Below are positions 8,730 to 15,020 of a stretch of DNA of 64,000 nt, one piece after another (the first letter of the stretch is position 1; the number at the start of each line of letters is the position of its first letter). The DNA is from Microbacterium sp. LCT-H2 (GTDB lineage Bacteria; Actinomycetota; Actinomycetes; Actinomycetales; Microbacteriaceae). The position numbers and the translations under genes are program-made. The DNA lies in NCBI RefSeq assembly GCF_001866135.1, contig NZ_MODW01000001.1, positions 682,001 to 746,000 of the forward strand. The letters are read 5' to 3'. Under the pieces are notes generated by a model that saw only the letters and a program-made list of their open reading frames with translations, searched no databases and was not told where the DNA came from.

Positions 8730-10397
8730 TTACTCGGCGGGCTTCAGCTTCGTGAGGATCTGCACGATGTTCGGCTGCGTCGGGTCGGCGGACGCGTAGG
8801 TGTCGGTCTCCGACGGCCAGCCGACGTAGTTGCGCGTGTTGAACTCACCCAGCAGCGGGTGGGCGCCCAGCGGGATGGCCGGCACCTGCTCCGAGAAGAT
8901 CGTCTGCAGCGTGTCGATGGCGGTGGTCCGCTCCTCGTCGGACGAGGCGTTGGCGTAGGTGTTCAGCGCGGCGGTCGCCTCCGGGTCGTCGAAGCGGCCG
9001 AAGTTGAAGCCGGCCTTGCCCTCGGGTGAGATCCAGCGCGGGTCCATGGTCGAGGTGTAGAGGCCGTAGGCGGTACCGCTGTCCTCCAGCCAGTGGATGA
9101 TCGCGGAGAACGTGCCGTTGTCGCGGGGATCGGCCCAGCCGCCCCAGTCGGGCATGTCGATCTTGACCTCGGCACCGATGCCGTCCTTCACGTCCTCGGC
9201 GATGAGCTCCTGCGCGGTGTTCCAGTCGCTCCAGCCGGACGGGACGGAGAGCGTGAACGAGACGGGCGTGCCGTCGGGGTCGATCAGGGCGTCGTCCTTC
9301 CAGGTGTACCCGGCCGTCTCCAGCAGGTCACGCGCCTTCTCGGCGTCGACCTTGTAATCGACGCCCTGGAACTCGGGCTGGATCTCGTCTTCGAGGATCG
9401 ACGACAGGCCCGTGACCGACCAGACGGCCTCGCTGGCGCCCTCGCGCGCGATGTCGACGTAGGCGTCGCGGTCGATCACCCAGGCGAGCGCCTGACGGAA
9501 GGCGGGGTCGTCAAACGGCTTCTGCTGCAGGTTCATGAACAGCGTGGCGGAACCGGTGGTCGGGGAGGCGAGGAACTTGTTGTGCTCGGGGTCGGCCGAG
9601 AGGAACTGCTCCTCGATCTGCGGGATGAACGCCTGTGCCCAGTCGGCGTCGCCGTTCGCGAGGGCCGTGGTGAGGGCGGTGTTGTCACCGTACGAGACGT
9701 AGTGCAGCTCGGGCACGGCGAGGTCGCCGCCCCAGTAGTCGTCGCGCGCGTCGAGCGTGACCGACTCGGTCGACCAGTTCGCCATCGCGTAGGGGCCGGT
9801 GCCGACGAGGTCGTCACCCTTGACGGGGTCGGTGGCCGGGTCTTCGAAGTTCTCCCAGATGTGCTTCGGGACGATCGGCACGTGCAGCACGCGTGCCTGG
9901 TTGACGTACTTGGAGTCGCCGAAGCTCAGCACGACCTTGTCGCCGTCGACCTCGGCACCCTCGAACTTGAGGCCGGCGGTGTCGAGGGCGGGGATCGAGG
10001 CGGTCTCGAAGGAGAAGACGATGTCGTCCGCCGTGAACGGCTCGCCGTCGCTCCAGGTGACGTCGGCGCGGGGGACGACGGTGAGCTGCGTGTAGTCGTC
10101 GTTCCACTCGAGGCTCTCGGCGAGCCATGGCGTGGTACCGCGGTCTCCCGTCTGGTTCACCAGGGCCAGGGTCTCGAACACGACCTTGGCGTAGCCGTAC
10201 TTCGACGCGGCGGAGTCGCCGACGAACGGGTTGTTCGACTCGGTGCTGATCGCGCCGTCCGGCTTCGCGATGGTGAGGGACGCGGATCCGGCGCCGTCGC
10301 CGTCGCCGGATCCACCGCCAGCCGAGCATCCGGCGAGCGCCGAGACGCCGAGGACGGCGACCGCGCTGGCGGCGATCAGGGTTTTCGTGAGCTTCAT
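8730..10397 (-). CDS. ABC substrate-binding lipoprotein, family 5 (peptide/oligosaccharide)
   Basis: 555 residues. A lipoprotein signal ends in the lipobox LAGC (Cys24), followed by a Gly/Ser/Asp linker, then the SBP_bac_5 fold, with VPRADVTWSDGEPFTADDIVFSFE typical of peptide/nickel/oligosaccharide binding proteins. It should catch substrate outside the membrane for the Dpp-type importer. Operon linkage with a GH3 enzyme suggests a beta-linked oligosaccharide rather than a peptide; cellobiose-type importers of this same fold are known. First gene of the operon, divergent from the TetR gene. Confidence 0.93.
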   Translation of the reverse strand: MKLTKTLIAASAVAVLGVSALAGCSAGGGSGDGDGAGSASLTIAKPDGAISTESNNPFVGDSAASKYGYAKVVFETLALVNQTGDRGTTPWLAESLEWNDDYTQLTVVPRADVTWSDGEPFTADDIVFSFETASIPALDTAGLKFEGAEVDGDKVVLSFGDSKYVNQARVLHVPIVPKHIWENFEDPATDPVKGDDLVGTGPYAMANWSTESVTLDARDDYWGGDLAVPELHYVSYGDNTALTTALANGDADWAQAFIPQIEEQFLSADPEHNKFLASPTTGSATLFMNLQQKPFDDPAFRQALAWVIDRDAYVDIAREGASEAVWSVTGLSSILEDEIQPEFQGVDYKVDAEKARDLLETAGYTWKDDALIDPDGTPVSFTLSVPSGWSDWNTAQELIAEDVKDGIGAEVKIDMPDWGGWADPRDNGTFSAIIHWLEDSGTAYGLYTSTMDPRWISPEGKAGFNFGRFDDPEATAALNTYANASSDEERTTAIDTLQTIFSEQVPAIPLGAHPLLGEFNTRNYVGWPSETDTYASADPTQPNIVQILTKLKPAE

Positions 10398-10465
10398 TGC
10401 TTCTCCTTGGGCACGGGTCCTTGTGCGGCGTCGCGGCCGAGGGATCGCCACCGGCCGCCGCTTTT

Positions 10466-10511
10466 GCTTACTGTCGAGAAAGTAAGCTGTGGAGAGGTTA
10501 CCGAGGAGTAA
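10466..10511. promoter_or_regulatory. candidate TetR operator pair in divergent promoter region
   Basis: An inverted repeat GCTTACT-N8-AGTAAGC (10466-10487, perfect 7-bp arms) is followed by a second TTAC-N6-GTAA (10498-10511). Both lie in the 154-nt gap between the ABC operon and the divergent TetR gene, the expected place for a regulator that controls both. Binding by this TetR is inferred. Confidence 0.65.
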
Positions 10512-10551
10512 GTTGGTTGGCAAGCAGAGCGGGACGACGGGAGGTGGGCTC

Positions 10552-11193
10552 ATGACGGACGACGTGCACACGGTACGGGTGCGCCCGGCGACGCGGGAGA
10601 AGCGCGAGCAGATCCTCAAGGCGGCGGTCGAGATCTTCGGCAACAAGGGCTCCACGAACGGCACGCTCGCCGATGTCGCCGAGCAGGTCGGCATCACGCA
10701 CGCGGGCGTGCTGCACCACTTCGGGTCGAAGCAGAAGCTCCTCCTCGAGGTGCTCGCCTACCGCGACCAGGCCGACGTGGCCGACCTCGCCGAGAAGCAC
10801 ATCCCCGACGGGCCGGAGCTGTTCCTCCACCTCGTCCGCACGGCGTTCGCCAACGAGAGGCGGCCGGGCATCGTGCAGGCCTACACGGTCCTCTCCTCCG
10901 AGTCGGTGACCGACGACCACCCCGGCCGCGAGTACTTCGAGGAGCGCTACACGACCCTGCGCCGGGAGGTGACGGCAGCGTTCGGGGAGCTCTGCGCCCA
11001 GGAGGGTGTGACCGAACCCGCGACCGTCGCCGCCGCCTCGGCCGCCATCCTCGCCGTGATGGACGGCCTGCAGCTCCAGTGGCTCCTGCATCCCGAGGTG
11101 ATCGGACTCGGCGAGACGAGCGAGTTCGCGATCCAGGCGATCGTGAACGCCGTGCTGCGTCCGGGACCGGCCCTGGAGTCCTACGTGCACTGA
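10552..11193 (+). CDS. TetR/AcrR family regulator of the ABC/GH3 operon
   Basis: 213 residues. The N-terminal helix-turn-helix (REQILKAAVEIFGNKGSTNGTLADVAEQVGITHAGVLHHFGSKQKLL, written here in parts: ILKAAVEIFGNKG, then LADVAEQVGITHAGVLHHFG) is typical TetR. The C-terminal half is the ligand and dimer domain. It is divergent from the sugar-type ABC operon and shares an operator-bearing gap with it, so it probably represses that operon until a ligand (perhaps an imported oligosaccharide) binds. Start ATG has a GGAGGTG ribosome site. Confidence 0.88.
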   Translation: MTDDVHTVRVRPATREKREQILKAAVEIFGNKGSTNGTLADVAEQVGITHAGVLHHFGSKQKLLLEVLAYRDQADVADLAEKHIPDGPELFLHLVRTAFANERRPGIVQAYTVLSSESVTDDHPGREYFEERYTTLRREVTAAFGELCAQEGVTEPATVAAASAAILAVMDGLQLQWLLHPEVIGLGETSEFAIQAIVNAVLRPGPALESYVH

Positions 11194-11200
11194 CCCTGCC

Positions 11201-11277
11201 GAGACCCCGCGTTCCCGTCGAGACCCCGCGCTCCCGGCGCGGCGAAGCCGGGGTCTCGGCGGAACGCCGGGGTCTCG
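11201..11277. repeat. intergenic palindromic element, GAGACCCCG family, copy 2
   Basis: Units GAGACCCCG at 11201 and 11220 face CGGGGTCTCG at 11249 and 11268; each pair is 19 nt apart, exactly as in the copy at 2447-2525. The element fills the gap between the TetR stop and the promoter of the amidohydrolase gene and may act as a terminator for tetR. Confidence 0.8.
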
Positions 11278-11290
11278 GCGCACACCCGGC

Positions 11291-11296
11291 TAGGCT
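11291..11296 (+). promoter_or_regulatory. -10 hexamer TAGGCT, leaderless start
   Basis: TAGGCT is 6 nt before the ATG at 11303, placing transcription start at or next to the A of the start codon. There is no ribosome site, as expected for a leaderless mRNA. Confidence 0.65.
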
Positions 11297-11302
11297 CTGG
11301 CC

Positions 11303-12517
11303 ATGACGATCGACCTCGAAGCGCTCTACATCGACCTGCATCAGCACCCCGAGCTCTCGTTCCAGGAGACGCGCACCGCCGGCATCGCCGCCCAGCACCT
11401 GCGCGACCTGGGCCTCGAGGTCGAAGAAGGCGTCGGGGTGACCGGCGTGGTCGGGGTTCTCCGCAACGGCGAGGGTCCGGTCGTGTGGGTGCGCGCCGAC
11501 ATGGACGCGCTCCCGGTCGAGGAGCAGACGGGCCTCGCCTATGCGAGCACCGCGAGAGGTGTCGACCCCGCAGGCACGACTGTTCCCGTCATGCACGCGT
11601 GCGGCCACGACATGCACGTCACCGCGATGATCGGGGCGGTCGAGAAGCTCGTCGCCGAGCGCTCCGCATGGTCGGGCACCCTCGTCGTGCTCATCCAGCC
11701 TGCCGAGGAGTACGGCGCCGGCGCCAGGGCCATGCTCGACGACGGCCTGCTCGCCCGCTACCCGAAGCCCGACGTGGTGCTCGGCCAGCACGTCACCCCG
11801 CTCCCCGCCGGGATCATCGGCGTGCGCAGCGGCACCCAGATGGCCGCGTCGGACGGTCTCACCGTCACCCTGCACGGCCGCGGCGGGCACGGCTCCCGCC
11901 CGCACGCCACGATCGATCCGGTCGTGATGGCGGCCGCGACCGTAATGCGCCTGCAGACGATCACCTCGCGCGAGATCGACCCGCAGGGCGTGGCCGTGGT
12001 GACGGTCGGCTCGATCCACGCCGGACTCAAGAACAACATCATCCCGGCCGAGGCGAAGCTGGAGCTCAGCCTCCGCTACCCGAACGAGGACGTGCGGGAG
12101 AAGGTGCTGGCGAGCGTCGAGCGGATCGTGCGCGCCGAGGCGATGGCGTCGGGGGCGGAGCGCGAGCCGGAGATCCACACGCAGCACACGCTCCCCGCGA
12201 CGATCAACGACGAGGAGGCGACGGCGCGGGTCTCGTCGGCGCTGCGTCGGGCGCTCGGGGAGTCAGCCGTCGTCGACCCCGGCATGTTCACCGGCAGCGA
12301 GGACGTCTCCTGGTTCGCCCGCGACGCCGAGGTGCCGCTCGTGTTCTGGTTCTGGGGCGGCGTCGACCCCGCCCGGTTCGCCGAGGCCGTCGCGGCGGGG
12401 ACCGTGGAGAAGGACATCCCCACGAACCACTCGCCGTTCTTCGCGCCGGAGATCCATCCGACGATCGAGGTCGGCGTCACGGCGATGTCCGCGGCCGCCC
12501 GCGAGTTCCTCGCCTGA
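11303..12517 (+). CDS. M20-family amidohydrolase (aminoacylase/hippurate hydrolase type)
   Basis: 404 residues. It starts with LHQHPELSFQE and has the metal-binding HACGHDMH and PAEEYGAGA segments plus a dimerisation (lid) domain with GGHGSRPH, all typical of the M20D amidohydrolases that cleave N-acyl amino acids or related amides. The His, Asp and Glu metal ligands are all present. Its substrate is unknown. It stands alone, after the TetR gene, with its own leaderless promoter. Confidence 0.9.
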   Translation: MTIDLEALYIDLHQHPELSFQETRTAGIAAQHLRDLGLEVEEGVGVTGVVGVLRNGEGPVVWVRADMDALPVEEQTGLAYASTARGVDPAGTTVPVMHACGHDMHVTAMIGAVEKLVAERSAWSGTLVVLIQPAEEYGAGARAMLDDGLLARYPKPDVVLGQHVTPLPAGIIGVRSGTQMAASDGLTVTLHGRGGHGSRPHATIDPVVMAAATVMRLQTITSREIDPQGVAVVTVGSIHAGLKNNIIPAEAKLELSLRYPNEDVREKVLASVERIVRAEAMASGAEREPEIHTQHTLPATINDEEATARVSSALRRALGESAVVDPGMFTGSEDVSWFARDAEVPLVFWFWGGVDPARFAEAVAAGTVEKDIPTNHSPFFAPEIHPTIEVGVTAMSAAAREFLA

Positions 12518-12532
12518 GCCGGGTCGGGCTGC

Positions 12533-13237
12533 TCAGACCTCGACGATCCCCGGCGCGGGCGGAGGCGGCGGCGCGAGCTGCCGCTGCGGCACGCCATGGG
12601 CCTCGCGGTGCAGCCGCTCCATGCGGGTGTCGAGCTCGGCGGCGGCGTCGGCGGCATCGCTGAGGCTGTCGACGAGGTGCGCCGGCACCTGGTTGGAGAA
12701 CTTGTAGTAGATCTTGTGCTCCAGGCTCGCCCAGAAGTCCATCGCGATGGTCCGGAACTGCACCTCGACCGGCACGGACAGCGCGCCCGTCGAGAGGAAG
12801 ACGGGGACCTCGATGATGGCGTGCAGGCTCTTGTACCCGTTCGGCTTCGGGTTCGCGATGTAGTCCTTCACCGTGCGGACGGTCACGTCGTCCTGCGCGG
12901 TCAGCAGATCGAACAGCCGGTAGACATCGGCGACGAAGCTGCAGGTCACCCGCACTCCGGCGATGTCGGTGATCTCGGCACGGATGCGGTCGAAGTCCGG
13001 GTCGTCGATACCCTTCCTGGCGATCTTCTCGACGATGCTGTCCGGCGACTTCAGCCGGCTCTTCACGTGCTCGATGGGGTTGTACGCGTGGTCGTGGGTG
13101 AACTCGTCGCGGAGGATCGAGATCTTCGTCTCCACCTCGCGCATCCCGAACTCGTACTCGCGGAGGAAGCGCTGCAGCTGGTCGCGGAGCTCCTTCGCCT
13201 CGGAGATCAGGTGCTCGTCGACGGGGATCACGCTCAT
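12533..13237 (-). CDS. small alarmone (p)ppGpp synthetase
   Basis: 234 residues, the size of single-domain RelP/RelQ (YjbM/YwaC) synthetases, not of long RelA/SpoT enzymes. It contains only the RelA/SpoT nucleotidyltransferase domain: RLKSPDSIVEKIARKG, GVRVTCSFVADVYRLFDLL, the G-loop NPKPNGYKSLH and the EVQFRTIAMDFWASLEHKI block. No HD hydrolase domain is present, so it should make but not break (p)ppGpp from ATP and GDP/GTP. The C-terminus is Pro-rich. A TAACGT hexamer 7 nt before the ATG supports this start; in-frame sequence further upstream is unconserved. Confidence 0.93.
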   Translation of the reverse strand: MSVIPVDEHLISEAKELRDQLQRFLREYEFGMREVETKISILRDEFTHDHAYNPIEHVKSRLKSPDSIVEKIARKGIDDPDFDRIRAEITDIAGVRVTCSFVADVYRLFDLLTAQDDVTVRTVKDYIANPKPNGYKSLHAIIEVPVFLSTGALSVPVEVQFRTIAMDFWASLEHKIYYKFSNQVPAHLVDSLSDAADAAAELDTRMERLHREAHGVPQRQLAPPPPPAPGIVEV

Positions 13238-13244
13238 GGGGACG

Positions 13245-13250
13245 ACGTTA
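13245..13250 (-). promoter_or_regulatory. -10 hexamer TAACGT, leaderless start
   Basis: 7 nt before the ATG of the small alarmone synthetase on the minus strand; no ribosome site is seen. Confidence 0.6.
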
Positions 13251-13290
13251 TCGATCCGTGATCGGAAACCCCTGTGGATTCGGAATGCCG

Positions 13291-13554
13291 TCAGAGGTCG
13301 TAGACGTCCCGGCGGTGGGCGACGCGGACCACGGTGACGAGCACCCGCTCGTCCTCGACCTCGTAGAGCACACGGTAGTCGCCGATCCGCACGCGCCAGG
13401 CGTTGTCGAACCCGGCGAGCTTGCGGACGCCGTGCGGACGAGGATCCCTTTCGAGGTCGGAGATCCCGGCGAGGATGCGCCGACGGAGCTGAGGATCCAG
13501 CTTGCGGACCTCCTTCGCCGCTGCGGTGGTGAACTCGACGCGGTACCGCGTCAC
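13291..13554 (-). CDS. RelE/ParE-family toxin
   Basis: 87 residues. YRVEFTTAAAKEVRKLDPQLRRRI at the start and the C-terminal WRVRIGDYRVLYEVEDERVLVTVVRVAHRRDVYDL are the hallmark of RelE mRNA interferases, including the conserved Arg/Tyr cluster. Such toxins cut mRNA in the ribosomal A site. Its ATG overlaps the antitoxin stop (ATGA), the normal antitoxin-first arrangement. Confidence 0.93.
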   Translation of the reverse strand: MTRYRVEFTTAAAKEVRKLDPQLRRRILAGISDLERDPRPHGVRKLAGFDNAWRVRIGDYRVLYEVEDERVLVTVVRVAHRRDVYDL

Positions 13555-13811
13555 GGGAGTTCCGCACGGAGGTCACCGAGCGAGACTCGACCCCCGTCGT
13601 CTGCCGCCTTCGCCGCTCCGAACTCCGCCGCATCCCGCGCAGCCTCGAGCTCTTCCAGGAGCTCCAGGTCGTCGACGCCGATCACGACCGCGGTGAGCTT
13701 GCCGTGACGCGTCACCCCCACCCGCTCCGCCCCGTACGCGACACCACCGAGAACGTCAGCGAGCTGATCGCGCAGGTCCTTCGACGGCACGCTGCGGCTG
13801 AGAGTGTTCAT
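13551..13811 (-). CDS. Phd/YefM-family antitoxin
   Basis: 86 residues. The N-terminal half (SRSVPSKDLRDQLADVLGGVAYGAERVGVTRHGKLTAVVIG, given in parts: VPSKDLRDQLADVL, ERVGVTRHGKLTAVVI) is the Phd/YefM DNA-binding fold; the acidic C-terminal half should wrap the RelE toxin. It presumably represses its own promoter, which carries a TGTACA palindrome of the kind bound by YefM. Confidence 0.92.
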   Translation of the reverse strand: MNTLSRSVPSKDLRDQLADVLGGVAYGAERVGVTRHGKLTAVVIGVDDLELLEELEAARDAAEFGAAKAADDGGRVSLGDLRAELP

Positions 13812-13817
13812 GCGTAC

Positions 13818-13839
13818 AGAATACCTCTTATGTACATAA
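13818..13839 (-). promoter_or_regulatory. leaderless promoter and YefM-type operator of the toxin-antitoxin pair
   Basis: TATTCT (13823-13818) lies 6 nt before the antitoxin ATG. Just upstream is the perfect 12-bp palindrome TTATGTACATAA (13828-13839) with a TGTACA core, and a CGTACA half-match (13813-13818) overlaps the -10. YefM of E. coli recognises TGTACA cores, so autoregulation is likely. Confidence 0.75.
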
Positions 13840-13845
13840 TGGGGC

Positions 13846-14907
13846 TCACCTCTTCGCAGTGACGCGGGCGTCCTCGAGGTGCTGGCCGGAGAGCAGACCG
13901 GGGAGGCCGCGCCCCTGGCGGGTGGTGAACAGCAGCACGATCGCGACGAGGATCAGCACCGAGGAGAGCGCGTCGAACACCCCGCCGAGCATCCCGAGAG
14001 CCGTGAGTCCGCCGATGCCGCCCGCCCAGCGCAGCAGCCGGGCGAGCGCGGCCGGCAGTCGCGACCCGGTGTAGCGCAACTGCACGGCGAGGTCTCCCAC
14101 CGAGCGGCCGGTGACCAGGATGACCACGAGCCACAGCGCACAGGCGGCCGCCGTGCTCACCGTGCCGGCGAGGGTGCCGTCGAGAACGGCCTGACGGTCC
14201 TGCACGACGTACTCGAGCCAGAGCTGCACCCCGACGCCCCCGGCGAGCACGACGAAGCCATTCGCGAGCCCGTCGCACAGCATCGCCAGCGCGCGGCGAC
14301 CCCGGGTGACCGGGCGCGGCTCATCGGCATCCGCCCGCGCCTGCAAGCCGCGCAGCGACCGGGGCACCACGAGAGCGAGCACCGAACCGAGCACGGCTCC
14401 GGTCGTGTTCGTCATCAGGTCGCCCACGTCGAAGAAGCGGTAGGCGCACGGGTACAGACCCCAGACGCCGGTGAGCTGCGTGGTCTCCACGAGCAGCGAG
14501 AGCCCGAAGCCGGCGAGGAGCGCGGTCGGGAGGCCGCGTCCGCCCAGCACGCGGAGGAACGCCCCGAGCGGGACGAACAGCAGCACGTTGAACACGAGCT
14601 GGAGCAGGGCCGGCTGGCGCAGCGGGTTGCCCGGCGCCGCGAACGCCTTATGCACGTCGCGCACCACGGACATCGGGTCGGTGATCGCCCCCACGCAGCG
14701 GATGGCGTCCGGGTCGGGCAGCGGGAGCAGCGTGTACGTCCAGATGGCCCAGAAGTAGACGAGCGCCGCGAGCCAGAGCAGCGTGCGGCCGAGCGAGAGG
14801 CGTCCGCGACGGCGGTAGCTGATCGCGTCGAAGGGCACGAAGAGGACGACGCCCGCGGCCAGGCCGATCGCCACGGCGATGACCCCCAGAACCACCTGAT
14901 CCCCCAC
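13846..14907 (-). CDS. VanZ-like/RDD fusion membrane protein
   Basis: 353 residues. The first ~180 residues are a VanZ-like domain with several membrane segments (YTLLPLPDP, FNVLLFVPLGAFLRVL, SLLVETTQLTG, FDVGDLMTNTTGAVLG). Residues ~205-330 are an RDD domain (RALAMLCDGLANGFVVL, then RSVGDLAVQLRYTG). The two families are usually separate; fusions occur in actinobacteria. VanZ is tied to low-level teicoplanin resistance, but the role here is unknown. The GTG start is favoured because TATCCT sits 7 nt before it. Confidence 0.85.
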   Translation of the reverse strand: MGDQVVLGVIAVAIGLAAGVVLFVPFDAISYRRRGRLSLGRTLLWLAALVYFWAIWTYTLLPLPDPDAIRCVGAITDPMSVVRDVHKAFAAPGNPLRQPALLQLVFNVLLFVPLGAFLRVLGGRGLPTALLAGFGLSLLVETTQLTGVWGLYPCAYRFFDVGDLMTNTTGAVLGSVLALVVPRSLRGLQARADADEPRPVTRGRRALAMLCDGLANGFVVLAGGVGVQLWLEYVVQDRQAVLDGTLAGTVSTAAACALWLVVILVTGRSVGDLAVQLRYTGSRLPAALARLLRWAGGIGGLTALGMLGGVFDALSSVLILVAIVLLFTTRQGRGLPGLLSGQHLEDARVTAKR

Positions 14908-14914
14908 TGACGCA

Positions 14915-14920
14915 AGGATA
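14915..14920 (-). promoter_or_regulatory. -10 hexamer TATCCT, leaderless start
   Basis: 7 nt before the GTG of the VanZ/RDD gene; supports GTG 14907 as the start. Confidence 0.6.
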
Positions 14921-14929
14921 CCGGCAGGC

Positions 14930-14990
14930 CGTGAGGATTCCGTGAGGGAGCGCCACCGGGCCGTAGGGATTCCGTGAGGATCGCGTGAGG
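14930..14990 (+). promoter_or_regulatory. phased CGTGAGG direct repeats (candidate KdpE box)
   Basis: CGTGAGG occurs at 14930, 14941, 14973 and 14984 and CGTAGGG at 14962. Spacings are 11, 21, 11 and 11 bp, i.e. one helical turn, the pattern bound by OmpR/PhoB-type response regulators. The block ends 16 nt before the -10 hexamer of the KimA-like gene, an activator position. The same CGTAGGG-N4-CGTGAGGATCG unit lies upstream of kdp at 21232-21253. Confidence 0.75.
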
Positions 14991-15006
14991 GCGTCCCCGG
15001 TCGGCG

Positions 15007-15012
15007 TAGTGT
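15007..15012 (+). promoter_or_regulatory. -10 hexamer TAGTGT, leaderless start
   Basis: 8 nt before the GTG at 15021 and just downstream of the phased CGTGAGG block. Confidence 0.55.
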
Positions 15013-15020
15013 CGCCGGAC

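Noticed and set aside
14930..15020. A c-di-AMP (ydaO-type) riboswitch upstream of the KimA-like gene
   Set aside because: KimA genes often have one, but here the gap is 113 nt, filled by phased repeats, and the -10 hexamer lies 8 nt before the start codon, leaving no leader RNA.
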